From Chimaeribacter californicus (GTDB taxonomy: Bacteria > Pseudomonadota > Gammaproteobacteria > Enterobacterales > Enterobacteriaceae): a stretch of DNA of 64,000 nucleotides. Shown here in pieces: positions 29,226 through 39,833 of the stretch; positions within the stretch are counted from its first letter, which is position 1, and each line of letters begins with the position of its first letter. Where the stretch lies: positions 124,001-188,000 of the forward strand of contig NZ_PJZF01000005.1 in the NCBI RefSeq assembly GCF_002858675.1. Reading direction: 5' to 3'. The notes beneath the pieces were generated by a model, which was not told the DNA's origin, ran no database searches, and saw only the letters and a program-made list of their open reading frames with translations. The translations under genes were made by a program, and so were the position numbers.

Positions 29226-29261
29226 GGTTGCGGTAAGGAAAACGGTTGCGGTAAGGAAAAC
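29226..29261. repeat. 18-bp perfect tandem duplication in the OYE gene leader
   Basis: Two exact copies of ggttgcggtaaggaaaac (29226-29243, 29244-29261) lie 10 to 46 bp upstream of the ATG at 29215. It could be a recent slippage event or a doubled regulator half-site. Confidence 0.8.
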
Positions 29262-29330
29262 GCGCCCGGCGGGCGGAGAGATCAGTGTAATGGTTAACGG
29301 GGGGCTTTGCGTAAGGGGAGGGGGCAATAA

Positions 29331-29356
29331 AAAAGCCATCTCCGGGGAGATGGCTT
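29331..29356 (-). terminator. Terminator of the cioAB operon
   Basis: 11-bp stem aagccatctcc / ggagatggctt, followed on the minus strand by T6. It lies 42 bp past the end of the small DUF2474 gene. Confidence 0.9.
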
Positions 29357-29397
29357 CGGGGTGTCAGCGTAAACGTATCCGCTATGGGGTCAGGTGC

Positions 29398-29550
29398 TTA
29401 GTGGGAGCGCATACCGGCGGCGGTCATCATAAACCGGAACACCGTCGCCACGCAGCCCAGCGCCAGCACGCTGCCCGCATAAATCGCGACCAGCCACAGC
29501 ACGCGTTTCCACAGCGGGGAAGGTGCCTGAGTATGGGTATTCTCAATCAT
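29398..29550 (-). CDS. DUF2474-like small subunit of the cyanide-insensitive oxidase
   Basis: 50 aa from the ATG at 29550, with GAGGAAG just upstream; an in-frame start 12 codons earlier overlaps the cioB stop. One membrane helix (LWLVAIYAGSVLALGCVATVF) is followed by a short basic tail. Small DUF2474 proteins commonly follow cioAB; like CydX with CydAB they are thought to stabilise the bd-type oxidase, by analogy. 35 bp downstream of cioB. Confidence 0.8.
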   Translation of the reverse strand: MIENTHTQAPSPLWKRVLWLVAIYAGSVLALGCVATVFRFMMTAAGMRSH

Positions 29551-29585
29551 CTTTTCTTCCTCAGTTATGCCAACAGGGTATGTCA

Positions 29586-30593
29586 TCAGTGGTAGTGTTC
29601 ATCCGGGGTGATCTTCCCGCGGAACACGTAGTAGCTCCAGAAGGTGTAGGCCAGAATGATCGGGATGATCAGCAGGCCGCCGACCAGCATGAAGCCCTGG
29701 CTCTGCGGCGGGGACGCCGCCTGCCAGATGCTGATGCTCGGCGGGATAATGTTCGGCCAGATGCTGATACCCAGGCCGGTGAAGCCCAGGAACACCAGCG
29801 CCAGCGTCAGCAGGAACGGCGAGTAGTGCGCGTGGCGTTTCACGCTGCGCAGCAGGCCCCAGGCCGCCGCTACCACCAGTACCGGTACCGGCAGGAAGTA
29901 GAACAGGTTCGGCAGGGTGAACCAGCGGGCCGCGATCGCACCGTGCTGCAGCGGGGTCCAGGCACTTAGTACCGCAATGGCCAGCAGCAGCAGGATAACC
30001 AGCGGTTTCGCCAGCGCAGACATTTTACGGTGCAGCGCGTGGTCGGTTTTCATAATCAGCCAGGTGCAGCCCAGCAGCGCATAAGCGATAACCAGACCAA
30101 CGCCGCAGAACACGGTGAACGGCGTCAGCCAGTCCATCGCGCCGCCGGCAAAGGTACGGCCTTCTACCGGGAAGCCGTTGATGAACGCACCGACCACCAT
30201 GCCCTGGCTGAAGGTGGCGATGATGGAGCCGGCGATGAAGGACTTGTCCCAGAACGCACGGTGCCCTTCAGTCGCTTTGAAGCGGAACTCAAACGCTACG
30301 CCGCGGAAGATCAGGCCAATCAGCATGATGGTCAGCGGAATGGCGAGGGCATCAGCAATCACGGCATAGGCCAGCGGGAAAGCGCCATACAGCGCCGCGC
30401 CGCCCAGCACCAGCCAGGTTTCATTGCCGTCCCAGACCGGGGCGACGGTGTTAACCATCATGTCACGCTCAACGGCATCTTTGTTGAACGGGAACAGCAG
30501 GCCAATCCCCAGGTCAAAGCCGTCCATCACGATATACATCAGCGTGGAGAAGACGATGATGGTGAACCAGATAATAGAAAGATCGATACCCAC
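29586..30593 (-). CDS. cioB: Cytochrome bd-type ubiquinol oxidase subunit II (CioB)
   Basis: 335 aa, inner membrane, about nine helices. The N-terminus with MDGFDLGIG and the WDGNETWLV motif (near residue 57) is the CydB/CioB family signature. It pairs with CioA, whose stop is 1 bp upstream. No haem ligands are expected in this subunit. Confidence 0.93.
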   Translation of the reverse strand: MGIDLSIIWFTIIVFSTLMYIVMDGFDLGIGLLFPFNKDAVERDMMVNTVAPVWDGNETWLVLGGAALYGAFPLAYAVIADALAIPLTIMLIGLIFRGVAFEFRFKATEGHRAFWDKSFIAGSIIATFSQGMVVGAFINGFPVEGRTFAGGAMDWLTPFTVFCGVGLVIAYALLGCTWLIMKTDHALHRKMSALAKPLVILLLLAIAVLSAWTPLQHGAIAARWFTLPNLFYFLPVPVLVVAAAWGLLRSVKRHAHYSPFLLTLALVFLGFTGLGISIWPNIIPPSISIWQAASPPQSQGFMLVGGLLIIPIILAYTFWSYYVFRGKITPDEHYH

Positions 30594-30594
30594 G

Positions 30595-32019
30595 TTATTT
30601 ACCCTCTTCCGATTGGTTTAACGGTTCTTTCACCGCAGAGAGCGGACGGGCAGGGGTATGTTTCGTCCCCGGGCCGCCTTCCGGCGTATGGCTGCCTTCA
30701 CCCATCTCCGGGCCTTTCTTGATCAGGTGGAACAGGTAGGTGTAACCCACGCCGAACACCGAGGAGTAGACCACGATAAAGGCGATCAGGCTGATGCTCA
30801 TCTGCAGGTCGCCATGTGCCGACACCGCGTCTTTGGTGCGCAGCAGGCCATATACCACCCACGGCTGGCGGCCAATCTCAGTGGTAAACCAGCCTGCCAG
30901 AATTGCGATCAGGCCAGACGGGCCCATCAGCAGGGTGAACCACAGGAAAGCGCGCGAGGTGTAGAGGCGATCTTTAAACCGCAGCCACAGGCTGATTAAG
31001 CCCATCAGCACCATCAGCATGCCGAGGCCGGCCATCACGCGGAACGACCAGAACACAATGGTGGAGTTCGGGCGGTCTTCTTTCGGGAAGGACTTCAGCG
31101 CCGGGACTTGATCATGCAGGCTGTGCGTCAGGATCAAACTGCCGAGATACGGGATCTCCAGCGCATATTTAGTCTTTTCCTGTTCCATATCCGGAATACC
31201 GAACAGGATCAGCGGCGTCGGTTCATTCGGCGGGTTTTCCCAGTGGCCTTCAATCGCGGCAATTTTTGCCGGCTGATGGTGCAGGGTATTCAGGCCGTGC
31301 ATGTCACCCAGCATCGCCTGAATCGGCGAAACAATCAGCGCCATCCACAATGCCATGGAGAACATCTTACGGATGGCCGGGGTGTCATGTTTGCGCAGCA
31401 GGTGCCAGGCAGCGGACGCGCCCACAAAGAAGGCGCTGGCCAGGAAGGCGGCGGTGGCCATGTGCATCAGGCGGAACGGGAATGACGGGTTAAAGACGAT
31501 CGCCATCCAGTCAACCGGGATCACCATGCCGTCTTTCAGCGCAAAGCCTTGCGGGGTCTGCATCCAGCTGTTGGACGCCAGGATCCAGAAGGTAGAGATG
31601 ATGGTACCGAGTGCAACCATGCAGGTGGCAAAGAAGTGCAGGCCACGGCCTACGCGGTTCCAGCCAAACAGCATGACGCCGAGGAAGCCGGCTTCGAGGA
31701 AGAAGGCGGTCAGCACTTCATAAGTCAGCAGCGGGCCGGTGATACTGCCGGCAAACTGGGAGAAACCGCTCCAGTTGGTACCGAACTGATACGCCATTAC
31801 CAGGCCGGACACGACGCCCATACCAAAGTTTACGGCAAAAATTTTCGACCAGAAGTGGTAAAGATCGCGGTAGACCTCGTTCTTTGACTTCAGCCACAGC
31901 CCTTCCAGCACAGCCAGGAAACTGGCCAGCCCGATAGTGATAGCCGGGAAAATAATATGGAAGGAGACAGTAAAGGCGAACTGTATCCTGGCGAGATGAA
32001 AGGCGTCTAATCCAAACAT
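30595..32019 (-). CDS. cioA: Cytochrome bd-type ubiquinol oxidase subunit I (CioA)
   Basis: 474 aa. Quinol oxidase reducing O2 to water, without proton pumping. Haem ligand His21 (SFHIIFP), conserved GRQPW, and a short Q-loop mark the cyanide-insensitive CIO type rather than E. coli CydA (about 522 aa). With the DUF2474 partner this fits a second, low-affinity or stress oxidase. A 20-bp palindrome lies 112 bp upstream of the start. A highly hydrophilic C-terminal tail of about 35 residues follows the last helix. Confidence 0.93.
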   Translation of the reverse strand: MFGLDAFHLARIQFAFTVSFHIIFPAITIGLASFLAVLEGLWLKSKNEVYRDLYHFWSKIFAVNFGMGVVSGLVMAYQFGTNWSGFSQFAGSITGPLLTYEVLTAFFLEAGFLGVMLFGWNRVGRGLHFFATCMVALGTIISTFWILASNSWMQTPQGFALKDGMVIPVDWMAIVFNPSFPFRLMHMATAAFLASAFFVGASAAWHLLRKHDTPAIRKMFSMALWMALIVSPIQAMLGDMHGLNTLHHQPAKIAAIEGHWENPPNEPTPLILFGIPDMEQEKTKYALEIPYLGSLILTHSLHDQVPALKSFPKEDRPNSTIVFWSFRVMAGLGMLMVLMGLISLWLRFKDRLYTSRAFLWFTLLMGPSGLIAILAGWFTTEIGRQPWVVYGLLRTKDAVSAHGDLQMSISLIAFIVVYSSVFGVGYTYLFHLIKKGPEMGEGSHTPEGGPGTKHTPARPLSAVKEPLNQSEEGK

Positions 32020-32437
32020 TGCTTACCTCGATCTAGCATAGCATCCTCGTTTATTTTTTATTTACCAGCAATTAACAGGTGAGCTACATTTTTGTGCGGT
32101 TCAGATAATTAACTGCGGATTTCTTTCCTTCTTTGATCACAAAATCAAAGCGGGTGAAAGGACAAGCACAATAATATTGATCTGCGTCATGGCGGTTACG
32201 ATTATTGATATGAATTGTTTCTGATGGAGGTTATTTAGACTTTGTTTCAATGTTGCGGATTTATCGGTTAATGATAATGAGATGTGAAAATGGTGTATTT
32301 TATGTGGCTATATTGGAATAAAAATCAAAATTCCCCATTAGCATAATTGACTGTGATTTTTGCATACTGCGGGGTGAAATGTTGCCCTAATCCCTTAGGG
32401 CGGGGCGCAGATTAGCAGGAAAACGGGAAGCCGTGCG
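32020..32437. other. Intergenic region upstream of cioA (418 bp), AT-rich
   Basis: No coding frame of note. It should hold the cioA promoter, a 20-bp palindrome at 32131-32150, and a hairpin gccctaa-tccc-ttagggc at 32384-32401 near the end of the LysR gene. Confidence 0.6.
32131..32150. promoter_or_regulatory. 20-bp palindrome upstream of cioA
   Basis: ctttgat-cacaaa-atcaaag, a perfect 7-bp inverted repeat with a 6-bp centre. It resembles an FNR box (TTGAT N4 ATCAA) but the spacing is 6, so the regulator is unknown; position suggests control of the cio operon. Confidence 0.5.
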
Positions 32438-33316
32438 TCAGGAGGTGAACAGGCTGCGGGTAAAATCGATAAAATTGATCACCGTGGGCGAGCGCTCCCA
32501 CTTACGATAAATGATATTGATTTCTGAAGGAATTGCCGGTGCCGCCAGCGGGCGATACACCACTTCCGGCAGGAAAACCGTATTGGATAATACATCCGGC
32601 ACTATGGCCACCCCCTCATTAAACGAGACGCGGGAGAGCACATCCACCAGGCTGCCCGGGCTTTCGCTTTTTTTAACCTTAAAGCCTCCCCGCCGTGCGA
32701 CTTCAATGGTGCCGTGCGGCTGCTCAGGAATAATAAATTTTTCATTACGCAGCTCAAAAGGTTCAACCGGTTGCTGGCGGGCCGCCAGCGGATGCGCCGC
32801 AGGCAGCGCGACGCAAAATATATCCTGCTGAATATGCAGGCTTTTTATGTCATCCGGCAGGCGTATTGGGCTACGGATAAAGGCAATATCCAGCTTTCCT
32901 TCACTGACCATTACCGGCAATTCGTTCATGGGGTATTCGCGCGGGGTAATGGTGACGTTAAGGTTCTGCTTTCTGAATTGCGACAATAACTTACTTAAAA
33001 TGCCTGACCAGAGCGCTGAACTGACGTAGCCCAATCCCAGATGCCCCACTTCCCCCCGGCTGGCTAACCGGCCAATCTCCCTGGCCCGTTCTGCCTGGGC
33101 CAGGGTCGCGTTGGCCTCAACCAGAAACAGGGCACCGGCCTGAGTCAGGCTGACACTGCGCTTGGTGCGGGTAAATAACTCGACGCCAATCGACTCTTCC
33201 AATTGCTTGATCTGCACTGAAAGGGTAGGTGCAGCGATGCCGAGTTTCTCTGCCGCAGCGCCAAAATGCAGCTTTTCTGCCAGCACCACGAAGTAGTGAA
33301 GATGCCTGAGTTCCAT
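32438..33316 (-). CDS. LysR-family transcriptional regulator
   Basis: 292 aa. N-terminal winged HTH (MELRHLHYFVVLAEKLHFGAA, then the recognition helix TLSVQIKQLE, residues 1-60), then the periplasmic-binding-protein-like effector domain. Close to the CatM/BenM subgroup by the opening sequence. It lies between cioA and the gat operon on the same strand, but is separated from both by 418 and 670 bp, so its target cannot be read from context. The ligand is unknown. Confidence 0.87.
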   Translation of the reverse strand: MELRHLHYFVVLAEKLHFGAAAEKLGIAAPTLSVQIKQLEESIGVELFTRTKRSVSLTQAGALFLVEANATLAQAERAREIGRLASRGEVGHLGLGYVSSALWSGILSKLLSQFRKQNLNVTITPREYPMNELPVMVSEGKLDIAFIRSPIRLPDDIKSLHIQQDIFCVALPAAHPLAARQQPVEPFELRNEKFIIPEQPHGTIEVARRGGFKVKKSESPGSLVDVLSRVSFNEGVAIVPDVLSNTVFLPEVVYRPLAAPAIPSEINIIYRKWERSPTVINFIDFTRSLFTS

Positions 33317-33986
33317 GTGTTACCTATAATTAGCTTTTACCTAATAGTATCTAAAAAAATCCGCATGAGCAGTAACTAAAAGTTTTCACAGCATGAAAAA
33401 TATTGTTACATAGGTGCTTAATATATAACCGACCAGAAATTACGTGCGATAATGCGGGTCAATCACGCCATAGAAATAGCGCCAGGCTTAAGGCACAAAA
33501 AGAAAGGCGGATCGGGCCGGGTTATTATTCAGCCGGTCTGCCCGGGGCACGTTATAAGGGTTTACCCGCCGTGCCGGCCCTGCGCTATTTGTAACAGGAC
33601 AGCAGGTTGGTAATAGCAATAATTCTCATTTGAGTAAAATAAGCAAATATCTCTGCTTTTCCCTCCGCATTTTTGCTGCTTACTTCTTGATGATTACCCC
33701 CGCCTATTTATTACCGCCTGTATCTATTACCTTCTTCCGGAGTACACCTTGTCAGTGACACGTATTCTTCGTGGCACGCACAACCTGACGTGATAATTAT
33801 TAGTTACAACGTACTAATAAAGGAACATCTTTATCGCTTCTACATTGTGCACCTAAGCAAGCAGCGGTTTGCTGGGCAAGTAGCCATCAAAACAGAAACG
33901 GCGCTTTTGTATGGGTAGAGTAGGTAGCATAACCGTGTCAGGCTGTTACGGAGGCATAATCCGCCCCCGTACCACTGCACCAAACA
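33317..33986. other. 670-bp intergenic region between gatY and the LysR gene
   Basis: Several short frames exist, but none has a good ribosome site or resembles a protein. At 33948-33970 there is a hairpin acggaggc / gcccccgt at the gatY 3' end, a poor terminator without a U-tract. The rest includes AT-rich runs (33320-33440, 33600-33760) and a GC-rich middle with overlapping small dyads (33505-33590) that could be a small-RNA gene; I find no proof. Confidence 0.5.
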
Positions 33987-34850
<864 letters not shown>

Positions 34851-34901
34851 TCAGCAAAGCCGCAGCTACCCCGCTTATGCGCCGGAGAGCTGCCGGCAAG
34901 T

Positions 34902-35951
34902 TTATTGGGCAGTAAAGTTAAGCAGCAGTTTTCCCTGCATCGGCCGGCCCTGCAGGGCGCTGACTTCTTTGGCAAACTGCGGGGCATCACCGATATGGGC
35001 AATCAACGGCGCCAGCGTCAGGGCACCTTTGCTGAACAGGGCTTGTGCCTGTTGCCACTCCACGCCCGGCCAGGGGGCGGAGTAGTTCATCCAACTGCCC
35101 AGCAGCGTGAGTTCTTTCCGCAGGATCTGGCCGAACACCGGCGCAGTCAGCGTCAGGTCTTTATGTAAAGTACCGATTAACGCCAGTTGCGCGCGTGGTC
35201 CGGCAATCTCGATTGCCAGGGCGATGGTTTGCGGGGTGCCTGCCGTTTCAAGGATTAGCTGGTCAAAGCGCTGTTCATGCAGTTGTGCGGCGATCTCCTG
35301 TGCGCTGAGTTCTGCACTGTTGAATGCCTGGGTGGCACCGCTGGTTTGTGCCTGGATCAGACGCTCTGCGTTAATGTCCAGGGCCGTGACCGAGGCCGCG
35401 CCCAGCGCCCGGGCACATTGGATAACCAATTGCCCGATAGTGCCTGCACCAATCACCACCACATGTTTGTTTTCACAACCGCCTGCCAGATGCAGCGCAT
35501 GCAGGCCCACGGTGATCGGTTCGAAGAAGGCCCCCTGTAATAAAGAGGCATCTGCCGGGAGCCTGAATAGTGCCGATCGCCTGACCACGATATATTCGGC
35601 ATGGCCACCTTCTGAGCGTGAGCCGATAAACTGATAGTGTTTGCACTGTGAATAGAGATGACGGCGACACTCCTCACAGGCAAAACAGGGTTGCAGCGGC
35701 ACACAGGCCACGCGGTCGCCGGCCACCAGATCCGTGATGCCGTCACCGCATGTCACCACCTCACCACTGAATTCATGTCCCAACGTGATGGGGTAGTAAT
35801 GGGCACCGGAGGCAAAGATACGCGGGATGTCAGAGCCGCATAGCCCGGAATAGGCGATGCGCACCAACACGTCATCCGGTTGGGTAATGCAGGGTTGCGG
35901 CCGTTCTTCTACCACCACCTCACTGTTCGCGTGAATCACAACAGATTTCAT
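34902..35951 (-). CDS. gatD: Galactitol-1-phosphate 5-dehydrogenase GatD
   Basis: 349 aa, zinc-dependent medium-chain dehydrogenase. Oxidises galactitol-1-phosphate to tagatose-6-phosphate with NAD. Catalytic Cys38 in GLCGSD, His-Glu in LGHEFSG, structural Cys in CFACEECRRHLYSQC, NAD-binding GAGTIGQL. Start 35951 with AGGAG 7 nt upstream rather than 16 codons earlier. Between gatC and gatY. Confidence 0.94.
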   Translation of the reverse strand: MKSVVIHANSEVVVEERPQPCITQPDDVLVRIAYSGLCGSDIPRIFASGAHYYPITLGHEFSGEVVTCGDGITDLVAGDRVACVPLQPCFACEECRRHLYSQCKHYQFIGSRSEGGHAEYIVVRRSALFRLPADASLLQGAFFEPITVGLHALHLAGGCENKHVVVIGAGTIGQLVIQCARALGAASVTALDINAERLIQAQTSGATQAFNSAELSAQEIAAQLHEQRFDQLILETAGTPQTIALAIEIAGPRAQLALIGTLHKDLTLTAPVFGQILRKELTLLGSWMNYSAPWPGVEWQQAQALFSKGALTLAPLIAHIGDAPQFAKEVSALQGRPMQGKLLLNFTAQ

Positions 35952-35998
35952 AACCAGCTCCTGAAGGGGGGCATGCGCCCCCATGAAAGTAGAGGGCA

Positions 35999-37375
35999 TC
36001 AGACGTTTGCCGCTTTTTGCAGTGCCGCTGCCTGCGATTCTGCCCGGATAAACCCGCGGGCACGCCGCCAGGTGAGGAACACGCCCAGTGCATACATCCC
36101 CCCGATAACCAGCAGGCCCGTCAGGTTTTGCCAGGTCAGGAGTTCAATCAGCAGGTAGGTAATGGGCGAGCCGCCCTGATCCATTGACGCCACCAGCCCG
36201 CCGCCCTGTTTCAGGGTGCCGGCGTTGGCCGCCAGTTGGGTGTGCAGACCAATGGTCTGGGTCGCTATCCACAGGGTAATACTCATGATGAGGGTACCTG
36301 AGATCAGCGTACGGAACAGGTTGCCCTGATGCACCGCCACCGCAATCGCCACAAAGAAGCCGATGGTGGCCAGGTCGCCGAACGGCAACACCTGGTTCCC
36401 CGGCACCAGCACGGCGATCAGGATAGTCAGTGGGATAAAGATCAGGCTGGCGGACACCACCGAGGTATGCCCCAGCAGCAGGGCAGGGTCGAGGCCGATC
36501 AGGAACTCCTGGCCACCAAACTTCGCCTGCAGCTTCGTACGGGCATGGCGCGCAATGGGAGTCAGGCCATCCATAATCGGCTTGATGACCCGCGGCATCA
36601 GCAGCATGACGGCGGCGGTTTTCACCGCCAGTTGCAGCACGCTTTTGGCATCGTAACCGGCCAGGTAACCAATCAGCAGCCCCATCACAAAGCCCACGGT
36701 GACCGGCTCGCCAAAGGGGCCGAAACGGCGCTGTACGTCATCCGCGCTGAAATGGATTTTGTTCAGGCCGGGGATCTTGTCGATGATGGTATCAACCAGC
36801 ACGGCGATCGGCCCCAGATAGGCTGAGGAGCCGTGTGGAATAGCGATCCCTTCCAGGGCGAAGTAGTCACGGGTATCTTTGGCAAACCAGTCACCCAGTT
36901 TGTAGATAAAGGCCGCATGCACTACCACGCCCAGGATCGCCAGCCAGTAAGAGCCGGTAGCGATATGAACCAGTGCGCCGGTAAAGGTCATGTGCCAGAT
37001 ATTCCAGATATCGACATTGACTACCCGGGTCATGCGGGTCACCAGCATCACGATGTTGACCGCAATGACAATAGGGATCGCCACCAGCGCAATTTGTGAT
37101 GCCCAGGTCATTGGTGAGGACCCGGGCCAACCGATATCCACCACCTGCAGGTTAATTTCAAAATGCTCAGCCATGGCTTTGGCCGCCGGGCCGATAGAAT
37201 CGAGCATTAATCCAATGACCAGCCCTATACCAACAAATCCGATGCCAATATGGAGGCCGGACTTGAACGCATCACCCAGTTTCATGCCCAGCAGCAGGGA
37301 GAACAGGATGATCACAATCGGCAACATGACCGTGGGGCCGAGATCGAGGATGTAGCGCATGATGTCGGTGAACAT
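35999..37375 (-). CDS. gatC: PTS galactitol transporter, EIIC component GatC
   Basis: 458 aa (E. coli 451), about ten or more membrane helices with the start FTDIMRYILDLGPTVMLP typical of EIIC-GAT. Imports galactitol as its phosphate together with GatA and GatB. Stop lies 47 bp before gatD; start is 5 bp after the gatB stop. Confidence 0.95.
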   Translation of the reverse strand: MFTDIMRYILDLGPTVMLPIVIILFSLLLGMKLGDAFKSGLHIGIGFVGIGLVIGLMLDSIGPAAKAMAEHFEINLQVVDIGWPGSSPMTWASQIALVAIPIVIAVNIVMLVTRMTRVVNVDIWNIWHMTFTGALVHIATGSYWLAILGVVVHAAFIYKLGDWFAKDTRDYFALEGIAIPHGSSAYLGPIAVLVDTIIDKIPGLNKIHFSADDVQRRFGPFGEPVTVGFVMGLLIGYLAGYDAKSVLQLAVKTAAVMLLMPRVIKPIMDGLTPIARHARTKLQAKFGGQEFLIGLDPALLLGHTSVVSASLIFIPLTILIAVLVPGNQVLPFGDLATIGFFVAIAVAVHQGNLFRTLISGTLIMSITLWIATQTIGLHTQLAANAGTLKQGGGLVASMDQGGSPITYLLIELLTWQNLTGLLVIGGMYALGVFLTWRRARGFIRAESQAAALQKAANV

Positions 37376-37380
37376 GGCAA

Positions 37381-37665
37381 TTACTCCTGCAGCAGCGTCA
37401 GTATCTTCTGTTTCAGCCCGTCAATGCCGACACCGGAAACGAACGGCATACCATGCACCACCGGAATGGTGCCGAATTGACGATCCACCCTGGCAGTGGT
37501 GCAGATCAGATCCGCGCCATCCATATAGGTTTCAATTTCCGTTACCCGGCACTGCACCAGATCAAGCTGAATATGATGTTCCGCGCACAACTCTTTGATC
37601 TCTTCGGCGGCCAGGGTGGACGTCGCTACCGCACCGCCACAGGCCACAATAATTTTTCTTTTCAT
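37381..37665 (-). CDS. gatB: PTS galactitol transporter, EIIB component GatB
   Basis: 94 aa, the E. coli length. Cytoplasmic EIIB domain; the phosphorylated Cys9 is in [11 protein letters not shown], a P-loop-like start. Receives phosphate from GatA and passes it to galactitol in GatC. Confidence 0.95.
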   Translation of the reverse strand: MKRKIIVACGGAVATSTLAAEEIKELCAEHHIQLDLVQCRVTEIETYMDGADLICTTARVDRQFGTIPVVHGMPFVSGVGIDGLKQKILTLLQE

Positions 37666-37691
37666 GAGAGAACTCCTTGCTGTTGTTGATG

Positions 37692-38162
37692 TTAGGACGT
37701 AGGGGAAGAGGGCAGTGAAAACAGACGCCGGCGGAACAGTTCGCCCAGCGTCTCATCCGGTGCGGCCAGGAGCGCATCCAGAAAATCGGCATCCTGTAAC
37801 TGCCCAAACAGGGTGCGCAGTAAAACAAGCTGCTGCTGCGGATCCGTGACAATCAGCGCAATAATCAGCGAGACTGCGACGGTGCTCTCTTCGTCAGCCT
37901 GCTGAAAGGGGACGGGCTGTGCCGGCCGGATCAGGTAAAGACAGGGGCGGCGGGCGTGTTCCGCACCGCAGTGGGGAATAGCCACGGCATGTTGGTCCAG
38001 CGCAATACCGGTCGGGAACTGGGCTTCCCGTGCCAGCAAAGCCCCGGGGTAACTGGCATTGACCACGCCCTGGGCCAGCATCTCCCGGCCGATATGTACC
38101 AGCGCCTGCTCTGCATTTGCAAAGTGAATACCGGACGTGACAAAGAGTTCACACGGCTGCAT
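37692..38162 (-). CDS. gatA: PTS galactitol transporter, EIIA component GatA
   Basis: 156 aa from the ATG at 38162 (E. coli 150). Fructose/mannitol-type EIIA; the probable phosphorylated His64 lies in AVAIPHC. A longer frame upstream is antisense-like sequence overlapping gatZ and is not used. Its start overlaps the gatZ end by 14 bp, suggesting coupling. Confidence 0.93.
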   Translation of the reverse strand: MQPCELFVTSGIHFANAEQALVHIGREMLAQGVVNASYPGALLAREAQFPTGIALDQHAVAIPHCGAEHARRPCLYLIRPAQPVPFQQADEESTVAVSLIIALIVTDPQQQLVLLRTLFGQLQDADFLDALLAAPDETLGELFRRRLFSLPSSPTS

Positions 38163-39450
38163 GGGAATGCTCCTCACAGGCTGGGTGGGTGGGTGTGCAG
38201 CCCACGCGATAAGCACGCAGCACATCCTGAATTTTGTCGATTATCAGGGCATGGGGGGTGGCAGCCAGTTGACCGGCCAGCACACGCTGGAACTGTACCG
38301 GCAGATGCTGGCTGAGCAGCCCAAGCGGAATAGCCGTGTGCTGGAGATTGGCGAGCAGGGTATCCAGCGCTGCCTGGATACGGGGATGGGACCAGTAGTA
38401 ACGGATGCGGTCTGACAAGCTGAAATGCAGATCAACCAGCGCCTGACTGAACGTGGGGTGATAATATTTTTTCCAATAGTGCGGTTCATCCAGCATCACG
38501 CGGTCAATGACCTCCAGGAGCTGGCTGCGTGACTCCGGGGGTGTCAGGGCGTGCTCGATGGCCGCCAGGGCAAAGATCGCCTCCCGCAGGGCGAACGTCA
38601 GCGCCGGCCCGACTTTGAGAATGGCGTAGTGATCCCGCACTAGCCGGCGGTAAGCCTGCGGCGTCTGGTAATCCGTGGAGTGCGCCTCGTACACCAGAGG
38701 CGTGGTGGTAATGTACCTGGTCAACGCCTGGGCGGCATCAGGCTGATAATGCACGACCCGGGTATGGTCAAACTCGACACCCGGTTGCACCACCAGCGCG
38801 ATAATGCGGGGAATAGCCTCTTCAAGACCGGCTTGCTGAAAAGCCTGATGGTGCAGCCGGAGGGTGTCGGCGGCATCTTCCGGGGTCGTGATATGGACTT
38901 TCTCAATGGCAGTGGCTTCCCCGCCGGGTACCGGCACTTCTGTACCAATCACATACGTCAGTACCTTCCGCTGTTCTGGGGTGGCCGCCGCTTCCGCCAC
39001 ACGGCAGAGGCGGGCAGCGCGCTCCGCCACTACCGACGGCGGCAACGGAACCGGATCATCCGCACAGGACATGGAAGCATCCAGGTGGATCTTACTGAAC
39101 CCGGCACTCACATAGGCCGCTATCATCACTTCCGCTTTTTGCATCGCGACATCGGCGGATTCATGCTGCCAGCAATTTGGGCCAAGGTGGTCACCGCCCA
39201 GGATCAGGCGCTCCACCGGGAAGCCGGTATGATGTGCCTGCGCGAGCACGGCATCACGGAAGGCGGCGGGTGTCATGCCGGTGTAGCCGCCGAATTGGTT
39301 AACCTGATTGGAGGTAGCTTCAATCAGTACTTTGCGTTGGCTGGTGAGATCAAAACGCAGTGCGGCTTCAATCACCCAGGGGTGGGCAGAGCAGACAGAA
39401 CAGATGCCGATGGCCTCGCCCTGTTTATGTTGCTGGATAATCTCTTTCAT
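38149..39450 (-). CDS. gatZ: D-tagatose-1,6-bisphosphate aldolase accessory subunit GatZ
   Basis: 433 aa from the ATG at 39450 (E. coli about 420). It stabilises GatY and is needed for full activity. Highly conserved [37 protein letters not shown] and [11 protein letters not shown] are all present. About 15 extra residues at the C-terminus end in the 14-bp overlap with gatA. First gene of the operon here. Confidence 0.95.
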   Translation of the reverse strand: MKEIIQQHKQGEAIGICSVCSAHPWVIEAALRFDLTSQRKVLIEATSNQVNQFGGYTGMTPAAFRDAVLAQAHHTGFPVERLILGGDHLGPNCWQHESADVAMQKAEVMIAAYVSAGFSKIHLDASMSCADDPVPLPPSVVAERAARLCRVAEAAATPEQRKVLTYVIGTEVPVPGGEATAIEKVHITTPEDAADTLRLHHQAFQQAGLEEAIPRIIALVVQPGVEFDHTRVVHYQPDAAQALTRYITTTPLVYEAHSTDYQTPQAYRRLVRDHYAILKVGPALTFALREAIFALAAIEHALTPPESRSQLLEVIDRVMLDEPHYWKKYYHPTFSQALVDLHFSLSDRIRYYWSHPRIQAALDTLLANLQHTAIPLGLLSQHLPVQFQRVLAGQLAATPHALIIDKIQDVLRAYRVGCTPTHPACEEHSHAAV

Positions 39451-39833
39451 TCTTAATCTCCGTTTATTTTCGAATAACAATCGGTTTATTTCGTATTGTC
39501 CGCAATCCTGCCTTTTGTAATTCGTGATGAAGATCGTAATTATTTTACGCTTTCTTTCTTTTATGCCTGGGGTTTTCGAAGCGCTTCGCAAGATTTTGGT
39601 GGGGCGCAAGGGCGTAATCAAAACACGCATGAATGGATGGCTTGTTTATATAATTCGCTTTTATATATTGATTTATATAAAAATAGTTAGCCTGATCGCC
39701 ATTGCTTGTCACGTCATTGCACGCGGCAGCAGAGAGAGGATGGGAAGAGGAATGTCGGTTGATAAAATTTCTCTCCCCTTTCGGATGCTGTTTGTTTACA
39801 CTGTAATGAATATGAAAAAGCGGGCTGGATATT
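39451..39833. other. gatZ-gatR divergent intergenic region (383 bp)
   Basis: Holds promoters for both directions. Visible: a 12-bp palindrome cgaagcgcttcg at 39577-39588; three copies of tttatata (39645, 39660, 39672); a weak CRP-like cgtga-N6-tcgta at about 39524. No protein is supported. Confidence 0.55.
39577..39588. promoter_or_regulatory. 12-bp palindrome, candidate GatR operator
   Basis: cgaagcgcttcg, perfect. DeoR-family regulators often use TTCGA-like or related repeats; this one lies between gatZ and gatR, in the right place but with no second copy found. Confidence 0.3.

Noticed and set aside
29398..29550. Small gene as cydX
   Set aside because: Sequence and length fit DUF2474 that follows cioAB better than CydX.
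32131..32150. FNR/ANR box
   Set aside because: Half-sites fit but the centre is 6 bp rather than 4, so I report only a palindrome.
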